NCBI RefSeq assembly: GCF_028389875.1
Contig: NW_026907675.1
Location: 4,960,001-5,024,000, forward strand
From: Rhea pennata
Taxonomy: Eukaryota > Chordata > Aves > Rheiformes > Rheidae
Length of the DNA: 64,000 bases
Reading direction: 5' to 3'
Below the pieces are notes generated by a model. That model was given only the letters and a program-made list of their open reading frames with translations. It was not told the origin of the DNA and did no database searches. The position numbers and the translations under genes are program-made. Shown one piece after another: positions 11,324 through 24,963 of the stretch. How positions within the stretch are numbered: position 1 is the stretch's first letter; the number at the start of each line of letters is the position of its first letter.

Positions 11324-12729
11324 CGCCTGCGCCCCTGCCGCTCTGCCAGGCTCCGCAGCCGGCTCGCAGCTGGCTGCCGCCCAGGGCCGAGGCTCTCTGC
11401 AGGCTGTCCTTGGGCGCAGGCGCACCCACCGCCACGAGGGCAGCAGGGCTCTCGACGACCACCCAGCGCGACGTTGTCGCAGGACTTGCGGGGGCACGGC
11501 TGCCTGCACCTCAGGCTGCCAAACGATGGACGTGCTCAGCAGCTGCACCTCCCTTTGGTATGGAGACCTCTTTGTGGCCTTCCTCTGACCTTACTGCCAG
11601 CTCTTGCTTCGCACCTTCTCTGCCCTGCTTTGGTGCTCAGAGCACTCCCTACCGTGCCCCGTGCCTCGCAGGCTTGGAAAGTGCCTGTGTCTGCTGCTTC
11701 ACTCCCTAACACTGCCTAACGCTGCCTCCTGTGCCGGCTGCCTCTTCCCCAACACAAATAGGCACGACCAACCCCTTCCTCCTGCAGCCCTTGACCCCTT
11801 CCAGCACCGGCTCTAAGACTGGGTCTTTGGCTTGCCTCAGCCTCAGAAAGACTGTGCATCCTCTTCCTCTTCCGCCTGGCACTCCTCCAAAGACGCACAG
11901 AGCAATACCAAGTGACAGCAAGGTTTTCACAGTGTTTTCACTCTCAGGAAAGCAGAGGGAGGTCAGCATCTGCCAGCTCCAGGTCTCTTCTAAGCTGCCT
12001 CAGCTGAGCTGACCCAAAGGGGCCAAGGCAAACAGGCTTTCTGCTTTTATTGCTGTACTCGTGTGGCGCTGCTGGGCACAGCTGGCCTGTGCATGCCTCC
12101 TGTGGGAAATGGAAGTGACCCCTGCCACCACTGTCAGCAGCCATTCTTGTTCGAGCACAGACTGTGCCCAGGCATTTGCTCAGGGGCAGGCAGCGCGCTG
12201 AAGCTCACAGCTGATTCAGCCCTTGTGCACCATCCGATCGTGGAAGGTTTTCTGTTGGAAGAGCTCGCTGGAGGCCCTCCGATCCAATCTGTGCTCCGAG
12301 CAGGCTCGGATTCAAAGCCGGATGTAACTTTGGTCTTTCAGAGACCGGAGCAAGCCCTTGGGAGTGGGAGAAGACCCCTCACACGCACCTCAAGCTCCGC
12401 AAGGGCTCCAGGCCTTTTCAGCTGGAGATCAGTGGAGAAAGTTAACTCGATGGCCCGCAAAGAGCAAGGGCATCCATTCTCGGAGCCGGAGACCCTTCCA
12501 AAGATCCCCATGCCTATCTGCTTTGGCGCCACATGCAGCACCCAGGAAATGCAGGCCATGCAATGCGAAGATGCTCCAAGTGCTCATCATCAGTGTCATA
12601 GGTCTCAGGCAACACTCTGGAGCACCCGGCCAGCTGGTCTCCTGCAGGGCCCAGGAAAGAGCTTTTTCCCCCAGGCTCTATCAGGTCTGGTTTTTGCTTT
12701 TTTTTCTTCCTTTCTTTTTTCTTTCTTTC

Positions 12730-12763
<34 letters not shown>

Positions 12764-13254
12764 CTTAAATTTTGCCATGCTCTGGAGCCCCTAAAGTGGC
12801 TTCAGTTTGAGAGAGAGAGGAAAGGAGCTGGGCAGCGCTGGTGTGCCCCGGTGGGCATGAGAAGAGTCGCAGGGCTGACCGGGAGGCAGGCCTTGCTCAC
12901 ATGCGCAGGGAACAGCCGATCGCCACTTTTGGGGTCAGGAAGGAATTTTCCCCCAGCACAGATTGGCAGCAGTGCCTGGGGGTTTTTCGCCTTCCTCTGC
13001 AGCACTGAGCACGGCCCACTCCCAGGGCTCCTCGGAGCCCTTGCAGGCCACTGATTGCCTGCTCTTGCAGCACCAAGACACCAGCTGTGCCCTGCAGCTC
13101 TCTCGCTCTCTGCCCTGGGGCAAGCTCAGGCACTTCCATGCATTCCATATGCTTGGGCTGTTCTGCCTTGTGCAAAACAATGTGCGTTTGCAAAGGCTCC
13201 GGGCTTGATGCTGCATTAGGAAGCAGCTGCCGCTTGTCAGCTCTCTCTGCATGT

Positions 13255-13260
13255 AATAAA
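13255..13260 (+). terminator. Poly(A) signal AATAAA, unit 3
   Basis: Partner of the TATA box at 11317; downstream GT-rich element unchanged. Confidence 0.55.
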
Positions 13261-15051
13261 AGTGCAATGCTTGTAACCTCTGCTGGCTCTGCTGTGTGTG
13301 TCGTGTGAGTCGTGGCTGTGGCCTGAGAGCTTTGTCGTGCAGCTGTGTTGTCAGGAAGCGCAGGTACCCTGCTGCCTGCAGGATCTGTTGTGGGGCTTGC
13401 AGGGTTGCTCTGCACCACAGGGAGTTTAGCCCAACTCCGCCCCGGTTGCATAACCGGGCTATGACACTGCGCGCGTGTGCAGATTTATTTTGGGGGCCAC
13501 ATTGACTTTGGGGTTCGCTATTTCATTACTCTTCAACTTCAGACCTTCTGGTTGACTGTTTCTCACGGTTATTCTGTGGCTGGAAGCCACCGGATCTGTT
13601 CGCTGTTCTTTCTCACAGATTTCCAGGACCTTGTTAGTTACTTATTCGTATTCTGCTTAACACAGCGGTAGTGTTCTAGACACCCAAAAGTTACAGCAGG
13701 GACCGTTCCCACCAAGTATCATGTAGTATGGATACAAAAGTTGCAACGCAGACCGTTCCCATCAAGTATCCCGTAGTACAGATGCAGCACTCTGGGTCCC
13801 AGAGGCGAGGAGATCACTGATAGCGCCTTTTCCTGTCATCCTTCAGAAGGGCTACCAGGAATGGGAGACAAGCCCGCAGAGCTCTGTCCTCACCAAAGTC
13901 AAGGGCGTGACACAGTCACCAAGCAAGGTGTGCGATGTTGCGGTGTACATAGCCCACAACCACCCCCCCCGCCTCCACTCTCCCCACACACACACACAGC
14001 CGAGGTGAGACTCCGACCCGCCTTTCTCCCTTCTCTTCTCTTGTCTTGCTTGCTTTGGGTGGCCTCTTGGAGCAGTAGATGAGCAGCAGACTTTCTGCAA
14101 GGGCTTCCCAACTGCTCCTTCATCCAGATGGACCCAGCAAAGGAAGCTGTCGTGTGTGGTGGTCCCGGCTGCCTGCATGGGGACTCCTGTGTTCCCTCCT
14201 CCAGGCCCAGCACTGTCCTTGGCTCCCGATGAGGCAACAATAGCTGCGTCCCAGACACATTGGGACTGCATGTTAGGTCACCTTTGCAGTGCTGTGCGGC
14301 AGGCTCAGCGGAGCTTGGCACGTAGCACCGGGCAGGGCCCTGTGGCCTTAGCCAGGCAGGTGCGCCATGCTCTGCCTGCCCTGACAAGCAGCGTCAGGCC
14401 TCTGTGGTTTTGGATGTTCAGGGCGGGAGAGGGCACTCTCAGATCAGGTCAGGGGAGGCTCTGACATTCACCTCCTTGTTTGCCAGGGCTATTATTGCCA
14501 GCTGCAGCTTCTTGTAGCAGAGGGCAGATCAGCTTTGTATTGCCCCAAAGCTTGCGGGAAACAGATTGGACCTTGCCAGACTCTGCAAGTGAGAAGTGGG
14601 AAGAAGAACGTGCCTTTGATGCTGGGCTCCGTCGCGGAGGAGAGGCACTCTCTCAGCTTTTCGTCTTTCGAGGCAACCGCATGACTTTGGTGGGGCACTT
14701 TCAGATGTGGCAGCTGCCCCAGGCCTGTTGTGTGGCCAGAGTGGAGATGGCCTGGTGCGCTGGGGCAGGATCTTAGCTTTTTCAAGGGGTGCCATGGGAG
14801 AGAGGATGAGTTTGCAGTGGTTTTGGCCAAGTGCTTTTGAAATTACCAAGCTGGTCTGTGGAAGAGCTTGGGCTGGCCTCGAGCATTGCCAGTGTGGACA
14901 TGGCTTGCAGCCGCCACCCAGCATCACCTGGCCAGTGTGTCAGACCTGCTTGATGGCCTCTCTCGCACAGAGAGTCTCGGAGCCTTCCACTATCCCCAGC
15001 AGTCTTCTCACAGAGATGTTGAGCCAGATGAATCCCCTCTCGGTGGCAACA

Positions 15052-15515
15052 GTGAGGCCACATCTGGAATGCAGTGCCCTGTGCAGGGACCATGAGAGCT
15101 GCCAGTAAGCTGGAGCAAGTGCAGCAGAGCCCATGAAGGTGGTCAGGGCTGGAGAACACAACCTAGGAGGAAAGGCTGAAGGAGCTGCGTTTGTTCTGTC
15201 TTGGGAAAGGATAATGAAGGGGGATCTAAGACAGTGATCCAGCACCCGGAGGAGGCTACGGAGGCAGACTCTTCTTAGAGGTGCTCACTGAAGGCATGAG
15301 AGGCAGCTGGCCTGAGGTGCCCCTGGGGCAATTAGGACTGGTAGAAAGGAAACTATTCTTGTGCCTGAGAGTGGTGCAGCCCTGGGAGAGGCTGCAGAGA
15401 GGCGGGAGCCCTGTGTCCTTGGAGAGGTTCAAAACAGAGCTGGACAAGGTCCTGAGCAGCCTGCTTTACGTGGAGTTAGCCCTGCCTAGAGCAGAGGGGT
15501 GGACTAGAGGCCTGC
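15052..15515 (+). mobile_element. CR1 LINE 3' fragment, unit 3
   Basis: Same insertion; has GCTCACTG where units 1, 2, 5 and 6 have GCTCAGTG. Confidence 0.8.
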
Positions 15516-16352
15516 AAACCTGCTGCCCACCTCAGGCTTTCAGCAATCTGTGATTAAAAGCAGCAAGAACCCATGGAGAAATGACTTTGAAGGCAGAATG
15601 CTTCTTGCTGTTGCACTGAAGCAGATCGGAGTTTTCAGGAGGCAGGTGATTTGAGGATAGTGGTGACCCTGGTGTGAGGACACAGCACCGGAGTTTTTCC
15701 CTGCCACTGCCATTCTCGACAGGATTTGGTCGTTTCCAAAGAGCAAAGGTTGGCTCAAGCCTGTTGGGTACGTGGGACAGCAGCTCTGCCCTGTGTGCTG
15801 CCTGCAGAACCAGCTCCAGATTCAGCAAAGTGCTGCCAGGGGGTGCTTTCCACAGCAGTGCAAAGTCACGGCTTGCATGTCCCTGTGTGAATAGGCATGT
15901 GTACCTAGGACGTGATGTTGGTGCCTGTAGCTCTCCTCTGCCACTACCAGTTTGTGGCAGGGATCCCCCTGCCTGCCTTGGCTTGGGCACTGTTTGCGGG
16001 CTGCTGAGTGAGGGATTATGGGAGGGGAAATGTGTGGAGACTGAGCGGAGCTTGCTGGCGGATGCAGAGATTTGGGGAATCCTAGTGAGCACAGCTGCCC
16101 CTGGCTCAGTTCCCATGCAAGGAAATGGAGAAGAGGGTTGACTGTCTACTCCAGAGGACACACCAAGGAAAGCCATGCTAGAGTAGGGCCACCGCAGGCA
16201 CGCTTAACGGCTGCTTACCCCAGGCAGCTTGCAAGGGCTGGCACCTATGCAGAGATGGGGAAGCACATGGGGTGCCCCGTCCCCTCTGCAGCCATAGCGT
16301 AGGACTACCAGGTGCATGTCCTGTTCTCATCATGTCCCCCATGACCCTGCAG

Positions 16353-16623
16353 GGGCTAGCAGTTTGCAGTGCTGTATGCAGCTGCGACCATGACTGCACC
16401 CCTGGCGCCATGGACATGTTGGACCACAGAGAGATGGGCATGTGCAGGGACAAGTGATCTGTGCAGCACTGCACACTGCGCAGGATCCCATTTGCCAGGA
16501 AGTTCAGTGTTGTGTGTTCGTCCTCACAGGGCAGAAGACAGGGCGCTGCGTGCCCAATGCTGGCGGCACCGAGAAGAGCTCTGAAATGCTGGCTTGGTGT
16601 CCAGCAGAGGAAGCGAGTGTCGG
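16353..16623 (+). pseudogene. P2RX2: P2RX2 exon 4 and 5 relics, unit 3
   Basis: Exon 4 is 16353-16428 and exon 5 is 16530-16623. The exons are unchanged from unit 1 although the flanking intron-like DNA has several private changes. Confidence 0.85.
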
Positions 16624-17119
16624 GTACGGGCCCCAAAGATGGGTCGTGGCACTGGGGAGGAGAGTCCTCTGCTAGGATGGTACATGCACCAAAAGGCTGG
16701 CCCATCTTCGAGGTCCCGCTGGACACCAGGGGATGCTCTGGGCGGGACACCTCTGAGGGTGCTCTTGAGAGGTTTGGCCCCTTCAGCAACAGGCCATGGC
16801 CTAGGGAGGGGGTGCCATGGCGCAGGGATGCCACTTCCCAATGGCAGCATGGGAGCGGACTCTTGCCCTTTCTGCAGTGACCTGGGACAAGCCTGGGGCA
16901 GCGTGGGGCGCGTTGACACAGAGCAAGGGGCCTGCAGGCGTCCTGGGCCATGGCCCGGGCACGGCCCCGCAGCAGGAGGCGCAGCTGCCCTGGGGTGCTG
17001 GGCACAGGGGCTGCAGCAGGGCCGGCAGCCCCGGGGCCTTGTGCCACGCTGACGCCGGGCCGGCAGACGGCTGGCAGGGAGGCTGCAGCGCGGCCCCAGG
17101 GCCCCCATGTCGCAGCACT

Positions 17120-17170
17120 GTGACCCGGCAGCGCAGTCACAACGCTCGCGGCACGAGCAGGGCTATAAGG
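17120..17170 (+). promoter_or_regulatory. Candidate promoter, unit 3
   Basis: TATA box at 17164-17170. The X-box right half is GGCAGC, one mismatch, and more CpG-gaining and CpG-losing changes surround it than in other units. The 20-codon frame at 17373 ends in Val instead of Leu. Confidence 0.4.
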
Positions 17171-18576
17171 CGCCCGCGCCCCTGCCGCTCTGCCAGGCTC
17201 CGCAGCCGGCTCGCAGCTGGCTGCCGCCCAGGGCCGAGGCTCTCTGCAGGCTGTCCTTGGGCGCAGGCGCACCCACCGCCACGAGGGCAGCAGGGCTCTC
17301 GACGACCACCCAGCGCGACGTTGTCGCAGGACTTGCGGGGGCACGGCTGCCTGCACCTCAGGCTGCCAAACAATGGACGTGCTCAGCAGCTGCACCTCCC
17401 TTTGGTATGGAGACCTCTTTGTGGCCTTCGTCTGACCTTACTGCCAGCTCTTGCTTCGCACCTTCTCTGCCCTGCTTTGGTGCTCAGAGCACTCCCTACC
17501 GTGCCCCGTGCCTCGCAGGCTTGGAAAGTGCCTGTGTCTGCTGCTTCACTCCCTAACACTGCCTAACGCTGCCTCCTGTGCCGGCTGCCTCTTCCCCAGC
17601 ACAAATAGGCACGACCAACCCCTTCCTCCTGCAGCCCTTGACCCCTTCCAGCACCGGCTCTAAGACTGGGTCTTTGGCTTGCCTCAGCCTCAGAAAGACT
17701 GTGCATCCTCTTCCTCTTCCGCCTGGCACTCCTCCAAAGACGCACAGAGCAATACCAAGTGACAGCAAGGTTTTCACAGTGTTTTCACTCTCAGGAAAGC
17801 AGAGGGAGGTCAGCATCTGCCAGCTCCAGGTCTCTTCTAAGCTGCCTCAGCTGAGCTGACCCAAAGGGGCCAAGGCAAACAGGCTTTCTGCTTTTATTGC
17901 TGTACTCGTGTGGCGCTGCTGGGCACAGCTGGCCTGTGCATGCCTCCTGTGGGAAATGGAAGTGACCCCTGCCACCACTGTCAGCAGCCATTCTTGTTCG
18001 AGCACAGACTGTGCCCAGGCATTTGCTCAGGGGCAGGCAGCGCGCTGAAGCTCACAGCTGATTCAGCCCTTGTGCACCATCCGATCGTGGAAGGTTTTCT
18101 GTTGGAAGAGCTCGCTGGAGGCCCTCCGATCCAATCTGTGCTCCGAGCAGGCTCGGATTCAAAGCCGGATGTAACTTTGGTCTTTCAGAGACCGGAGCAA
18201 GCCCTTGGGAGTGGGAGAAGACCCCTCACACGCACCTCAAGCTCCGCAAGGGCTCCAGGCCTTTTCAGCTGGAGATCAGTGGAGAAAGTTAACTCGATGG
18301 CCCGCAAAGAGCAAGGGCATCCATTCTCGGAGCCGGAGACCCTTCCAAAGATCCCCATGCCTATCTGCTTTGGCGCCACATGCAGCACCCAGGAAATGCA
18401 GGCCATGCAATGCGAAGATGCTCCAAGTGCTCATCATCAGTGTCATAGGTCTCAGGCAACACTCTGGAGCACCCGGCCAGCTGGTCTCCTGCAGGGCCCA
18501 GGAAAGAGCTTTTTCCCCCAGGCTCTATCAGGTCTGGTTTTTGCTTTTTTTTCTTCCTTTCTTTTTTCTTTCTTTC

Positions 18577-18612
<36 letters not shown>

Positions 18613-19102
18613 CTTAAATTTTGCCATGCTCTGGAGCCCCTAAAGTGGCTTCAGTTTGAGAGAGAGAGGAAAGGAGCTGGGCAGTGCTGGTGTGCCCGGT
18701 GGGCATGAGAAGCGTCCCAGGGCTGGCCGGGAGGCAGGCCTTGCTCACATGCGCAGGGAACAGCCGATCGCCACTTTTGGGGTCAGGAAGGAATTTTCCC
18801 CCAGCACAGATTGGCAGCAGTGCCTGGGGGTTTTTCGCCTTCCTCTGCAGCACTGAGCACGGCCCACTCCCAGGGCTCCTCGGAGCCCTTGCAGGCCACT
18901 GATTGCCTGCTCTTGCAGCACCAAGACACCAGCTGTGCCCTGCAGCTCTCTCGCTCTCTGCCCTGGGGCAAGCTCAGGCACTTCCATGCATTCCATATGC
19001 TTGGGCTGTTCTGCCTTGTGCAAAACAATGTGCGTTTGCAAAGGCTCCGGGCTTGATGCTGCATTAGGAAGCAGCTGCCGCTTGTCAGCTCTCTCTGCAT
19101 GT

Positions 19103-19108
19103 AATAAA
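19103..19108 (+). terminator. Poly(A) signal AATAAA, unit 4
   Basis: Partner of the TATA box at 17164. The downstream GT element reads TGTGTGTTGTGTG here, slightly more GT-rich than in units 1-3. Confidence 0.55.
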
Positions 19109-20904
19109 AGTGCAATGCTTGTAACCTCTGCTGGCTCTGCTGTGTGTGTTGTGTGAGTCGTGGCTGTGGCCTGAGAGCTTTGTCGTGCAGCTGTGTTGTC
19201 AGGAAGCGCAGGTACCCTGCTGCCTGCAGGATCTGTTGTGGGGCTTGCAGGGTTGCTCTGCACCACAGGGAGTTTAGCCCAACTCCGCCCCGGTTGCATA
19301 ACCGGGCTATGACACTGCGCGCGTGTGCAGATTTATTTTGGGGGCCACATTGACTTTGGGGTTCGCTATTTCGTTACTCTTCAACTTCAGACCTTCTGGT
19401 TGACTGTTTCTCACGGTTATTCTGTGGCTGGAAGCCACCGGATCTGTTCGCTGTTCTTTCTCACAGATTTCCAGGACGTTGTTAGTTACTTATTCATATT
19501 CTGCTTAACACAGCGGTAGTGTTCTAGACACCCAAAAGTTACAGCAGGGACCGTTCCCACCAAGTATCATGTAGTATGGATACAAAAGTTGCAACACAGA
19601 CCGTTCCCATCAAGTATCCCGTAGTACAGATGCAGCACTCTGGGTCCCAGAGGCGAGGAGATCACTGATAGCGCCTTTTCCTGTCATCCTTCAGAAGGGC
19701 TACCAGGAATGGGAGACAAGCCCGCAGAGCTCTGTCCTCACCAAAGTCAAGGGCGTGACACAGTCACCAAGCAAGGTGTGCGATGTTGCAGTGTACATAG
19801 CCCACAACCACCCCGCCCCCCGCCTCCGCTCTCCCCACACACACACACACGGCCGAGGTGAGGCTCCGACCCGCCTTTCTCCCTTCTCTTCTCTTGTCTT
19901 GCTTGCTTTGGGTGGCCTCTTGGAGCAGTAGATGAGCAGCAGACTTTCTGCAAGGGCTTCCCAACTGCTCCTTCATCCAGATGGACCCAGCAAAGGAAGC
20001 TGTCGTGTGTGGTGGTCCCCGCTGCCTGCATGGGGACTCCTGTTTTCCCTCCTCCAGGCCCAGCACTGTCCTTGGCTCCCGATGAGGCAACCATAGCTGC
20101 GTCCCAGACACATTGGGACTGCATGTTAGGTCACCTTTGCAGTGCTGTGCGGCAGGCTCAGCGGAGCTTGGCACGTAGCACCGGGCAGGGCCCTGTGGCC
20201 TTAGCCAGGCAGGTGCGCCATGCTCTGCCTGCCCTGACAAGCAGCGTCAGGCCTCTGTGGTTTTGGATGTTCAGGGCGGGAGAGGGCACTCTCAGATCAG
20301 GTCAGGGGAGGCTCTGACATTCACCTCCTTGTTTGCCAGGGCTATTATTGCCAGCTGCAGCTTCTTGTAGCAGAGGGCAGATCAGCTTTGTATTGCCCCA
20401 AAGCTTGCGGGAAACAGATTGGACCTTGCCAGACTCTGCAAGTGAGAAGTGGGAAGAAGAACGTGCCTTTGATGCTGGGCTCCGTCGAGGAGGAGAGGCA
20501 CTCTCTCAGCTTTTCGTCTTTCGAGGCAACCGCATGACTTTGGAGGGGCACTTTCAGATGTGGCAGCTGCCTCAGGCCTGTTGTGTGGCCAGAGAGGAGA
20601 TGGCCTGGTGCGCTGGGGCAGGATCTTAGCTTTTTCAAGGGGTGCCATGAGAGAGAGGATGAGTTTGCAGTGGTTTTGGCCAAGTGCTTTTGAAATTACC
20701 AAGCTGGTCTGTGGAAGAGCTTGGGCTGGCCTCGAGCATTGCCAGTGTGGACATGGCTTGCAGCCGCCACCCAGCATCACCTGGCCAGTGTGTCAGACCT
20801 GCTTGATGGCCTCTCTCGCACAGAGAGTCTCGGAGCCTTCCACTATCCCCAGAAGTCTTCTCACAGAGATGTTGAGCCAGATGAATCCCCTCTCGGTGGC
20901 AACA

Positions 20905-21368
20905 GTGAGGCCACATCTGGAATGCAGTGCCCTGTGCAGGGACCATGAGAGCTGCCAGTAAGCTGGAGCAAGTGCAGCAGAGCCCATGAAGGTGGTCAGG
21001 GCTGGAGAACACAACCTAGGAGGAAAGGCTGAAGGAGCTGCGTTTGTTCTGTCTTGGGAAAGGATAATGAAGGGGGATCTAAGACAGTGATCCAGCACCC
21101 GGAGGAGGCTACGGAGGCAGACTCTTCTTAGAGGTGCTCACTGAAGGCATGAGAGGCAGCTGGCCTGAGGTGCCCCTGGGGCAATTAGGACTGGTAGAAA
21201 GGAAACTATTCTTGTGCCTGAGAGTGGTGCAGCCCTGGGAGAGGCTGCAGAGAGGCGGGAGCCCTGTGTCCTTGGAGAGATTCAAAACAGAGCTGGACAA
21301 GGTCCTGAGCAGCCTGCTTTACGTGGAGTTAGCCCTGCCTAGAGCAGAGGGGTGGACTAGAGGCCTGC
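20905..21368 (+). mobile_element. CR1 LINE 3' fragment, unit 4
   Basis: Same insertion; shares GCTCACTG with unit 3 and GAGAGATTCAAAA with unit 6. Confidence 0.8.
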
Positions 21369-22205
21369 AAACCTGCTGCCCACCTCAGGCTTTCAGCAAT
21401 CTGTGATTAAAAGCAGCAAGAACCCATGGAGAAATGACTTTGAAGGCAGAATGCTTCTTGCTGTTGCACTGAAGCAGATCGGAGCTTTCAGGAGGCAGGT
21501 GATTTGGGGATAGTGGTGACCCTGGTGTGAGGACACAGCACCGGAGTTTTTCCCTGCCACTGCCATTCTCGACAGGATTTGGTCGTTTCCAAAGAGCAAA
21601 GGTTGGCTCAAGCCTGTTGGGTACGTGGGACAGCAGCTCTGCCCTGTGTGCTGCCTGCAGAACCAGCTCCAGATTCAGCAAAGTGCTGCCAGGGGGTGCT
21701 TTCCACAGCAGTGCAAAGTCACGGCTTGCATGTCCCTGTGTGAATAGGCATGTGTACCTAGGACGTGATGTTGGTGCCTGTAGCTCTCCTCTGCCACTAC
21801 CAGTTTGTGGCAGGGATCCCCCTGCCTGCCTTGGCTTGGGCACTGTTTGCGGGCTGCTGAGTGAGGGATTACGGGAGGGGAAATGTGTGGAGACTGAGCG
21901 GAGCTTGCTGGCGGATGCAGAGATGTGGGGAATCCTAGTGAGCACAGCTGCCCCTGGCTCAGTTCCCATGCAAGGAAATGGAGAAGAGGGTTGACTGTCT
22001 ACTCCAGAGGACACACCAAGGAAAGCCATGCTAGAGTAGGGCCACCGCAGGCACGCTTAACGGCTGCTTACCCCAGGCAGCTTGCAAGGGCTGGCACCTA
22101 TGCACAGATGGGGAAGCACATGGGGTGCCCCGTCCCCTCTGCAGCCATAGCGTAGGACTACCAGGTGCATGTCCTGTTCTCATCATGTCCCCCATGACCC
22201 TGCAG

Positions 22206-22476
22206 GGGCTAGCAGTTTGCAGTGCTGTATGCAGCTGCGACCATGACTGCACCCCTGGCGCCATGGACATGTTGGACCACAGAGAGATGGGCATGTGCAG
22301 GGACAAGTGATCTGTGCAGCACTGCACACTGCGCAGGATCCCATTTGCCAGGAAGTTCAGTGTTGTGTGTTCGTCCTCACAGGGCAGAAGACAGGGCGCT
22401 GCGTGCCCAATGCTGGCGGCACCGAGAAGAGCTCTGAAATGCTGGCTTGGTGTCCAGCAGAGGAAGCGAGTGTCGG
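22206..22476 (+). pseudogene. P2RX2: P2RX2 exon 4 and 5 relics, unit 4
   Basis: Exon 4 is 22206-22281 and exon 5 is 22383-22476. Same donor lesion and same Cys-to-Ser change. Confidence 0.85.
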
Positions 22477-22972
22477 GTACGGGCCCCAAAGATGGGTCGT
22501 GGCACTGGGGAGGAGAGTCCTCTGCTAGGATGGTACATGCACCAAAAGGCTGGCCCATCTTCGAGGTCCCGTTGGACACCAGGGGATGCTCTGGGCGGGA
22601 CACCTCTGAGGGTGCTCTTGAGAGGTTTGGCCCCTTCAGCAACAGGCCATGGCCTAGGGAGGGGGTGCCATGGCGCAGGGATGCCACTTCCCAATGGCAG
22701 CATGGGAGCGGACTCTTGCCCTTTCTGCAGTGACCTGGGACAAGCCTGGGGCAGCGTGGGGCGCGTTGACACAGAGCAAGGGGCCTGCAGGCGTCCTGGG
22801 CCATGGCCCGGGCACGGCCCCGCAGCAGGAGGCGCAGCTGCCCTGGGGTGCTGGGCACAGGGGCTACAGCAGGGCCGGAAGCCCCGGGGCCTTGTGCCAC
22901 GCCGACGCCGGGCCGGCAGACGGCTGGCAGGGAGGCTGCAGCGCGGCCCCGGGGCCCCCATGTCGCAGCACT

Positions 22973-23023
22973 GTGACCTGGCAGCGCAGTCACAATGCTC
23001 GCGGCACGAGCAGGGCTATAAGG
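22973..23023 (+). promoter_or_regulatory. Candidate promoter, unit 4
   Basis: TATA box at 23017-23023. The X-box word has changed to GTGACCTGGCAGC, which affects the spacer and one right-half base. Confidence 0.4.
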
Positions 23024-24429
23024 CGCCTGCGCCCCTGCCGCTCTGCCAGGCTCCGCAGCCGGCTCGCAGCTGGCTGCCGCCCAGGGCCGAGGCTCTCTGC
23101 AGGCTGTCCTTGGGCGCAGGCGCACCCACCGCCACGAGGGCAGCAGGGCTCTCGACGACCACCCAGCGCGACGTTGTCGCAGGACTTGCGGGGGCACGGC
23201 TGCCTGCACCTCAGGCTGCCAAACGATGGACGTGCTCAGCAGCTGCACCTCCCTTTGGTATGGAGACCTCTTTGTGGCCTTCGTCTGACCTTACTGCCAG
23301 CTCTTGCTTCGCACCTTCTCTGCCCTGCTTTGGTGCTCAGAGCACTCCCTACTGTGCCCCGTGCCTCGCAGGCTTGGAAAGTGCCTGTGTCTGCTGCTTC
23401 ACTCCCTAACACTGCCTAACGCTGCCTCCTGTGCCGGCTGCCTCTTCCCCAACACAAATAGGCACGACCAACCCCTTCCTCCTGCAGCCCTTGACCCCTT
23501 CCAGCACCGGCTCTAAGACTGGGTCTTTGGCTTGCCTCAGCCTCAGAAAGACTGTGCATCCTCTTCCTCTTCCGCCTGGCACTCCTCCAAAGACGCACAG
23601 AGCAATACCAAGTGACAGCAAGGTTTTCACAGTGTTTTCACTCTCAGGAAAGCAGAGGGAGGTCAGCATCTGCCAGCTCCAGGTCTCTTCTAAGCTGCCT
23701 CAGCTGAGCTGACGCAAAGGGGCCAAGGCAAACAGGCTTTCTGCTTTTATTGCTGTACTCGTGTGGCGCTGCTGGGCACAGCTGGCCTGTGCATGCCTCC
23801 TGTGGGAAATGGAAGTGACCCCTGCCACCACTGTCAGCAGCCATTCTTGTTCGAGCACAGACTGTGCCCAGGCATTTGCTCAGGGGCAGGCAGCGCGCTG
23901 AAGCTCACAGCTGATTCAGCCCTTGTGCACCATCCGATTGTGGAAGGTTTTCTGTTGGAAGAGCTCGCTGGAGGCCCTCCGATCCAATCTGTGCTCCGAG
24001 CAGGCTCGGATTCAAAGCCGGATGTAACTTTGGTCTTTCAGAGACCGGAGCAAGCCCTTGGGAGTGGGAGAAGACCCCTCACACGCACCTCAAGCTCCGC
24101 AAGGGCTCCAGGCCTTTTCAGCTGGAGATCAGTGGAGAAAGTTAACTCGATGGCCCGCAAAGAGCAAGGGCATCCATTCTCGGAGCCGGAGACCCTTCCA
24201 AAGATCCCCATGCCTATCTGCTTTGGCGCCACATGCAGCACCCAGGAAATGCAGGCCATGCAATGCGAAGATGCTCCAAGTGCTCATCATCAGTGTCATA
24301 GGTCTCAGGCAACACTCTGGAGCACCCGGCCAGCTGGTCTCCTGCAGGGCCCAGGAAAGAGCTTTTTCCCCCAGGCTCTATCAGGTCTGGTTTTTGCTTT
24401 TTTTTCTTCCTTTCTTTTTTCTTTCTTTC

Positions 24430-24466
<37 letters not shown>

Positions 24467-24957
24467 CTTAAATTTTGCCATGCTCTGGAGCCCCTAAAGT
24501 GGCTTCAGTTTGAGAGAGAGAGGAAAGGAGCTGGGCAGTGCTGGTGTGCCCGGGTGGGCATGAGAAGAGTCGCAGGGCTGACCGGGAGGCAGGCCTTGCT
24601 CACATGCGCAGGGAACAGCCGATCGCCACTTTTGGGGTCAGGAAGGAATTTTCCCCCAGCACAGATTGGCAGCAGTGCCTGGGGGTTTTTCGCCTTCCTC
24701 TGCAGCACTGAGCACGGCCCACTCCCAGGGCTCCTCGGAGCCCTTGCAGGCCACTGATTGCCTGCTCTTGCAGCACCAAGACACCAGCTGTGCCCTGCAG
24801 CTCTCTCGCTCTCTGCCCTGGGGCAAGCTCAGGCACTTCCATGCATTCCATATGCTTGGGCTGTTCTGCCTTGTGCAAAACAATGTGCGTTTGCAAAGGC
24901 TCCGGGCTTGATGCTGCATTAGGAAGCAGCTGCCGCTTGTCAGCTCTCTCTGCATGT

Positions 24958-24963
24958 AATAAA
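24958..24963 (+). terminator. Poly(A) signal AATAAA, unit 5
   Basis: Partner of the TATA box at 23017; GT element as in unit 4. Confidence 0.55.

Larger units (their letters stand above)
5849..11695 (+). repeat. Macrosatellite unit 2
   Basis: Nearly identical to unit 1, including the intact X-box. It is one base shorter because of a change in the C-rich run near 8116. Unit 1 reads GACGCAAAGG where this unit reads GACCCAAAGG near 6162. Confidence 0.95.
11696..17542 (+). repeat. Macrosatellite unit 3
   Basis: The most divergent of the first three units. It has private changes in the CR1 portion (GTGCTCACTG near 15283, shared only with unit 4), in the P2RX2-derived block, and in the promoter, where the X-box right half reads GGCAGC. 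One change interrupts the long plus frame across the GC-rich block that is open in the other units. Confidence 0.95.
17543..23395 (+). repeat. Macrosatellite unit 4
   Basis: Begins the right-hand group: TCGAGG near 20486 and GATTTGGGG near 21502, as in units 5 and 6. It keeps GTGCTCACTG in common with unit 3, so it looks like a mosaic of the two groups. A local variant near 18690-18730 (GAGAAGCGTC) resembles the sliver of unit at 60333-60375 in P2RX2 copy B. Confidence 0.95.
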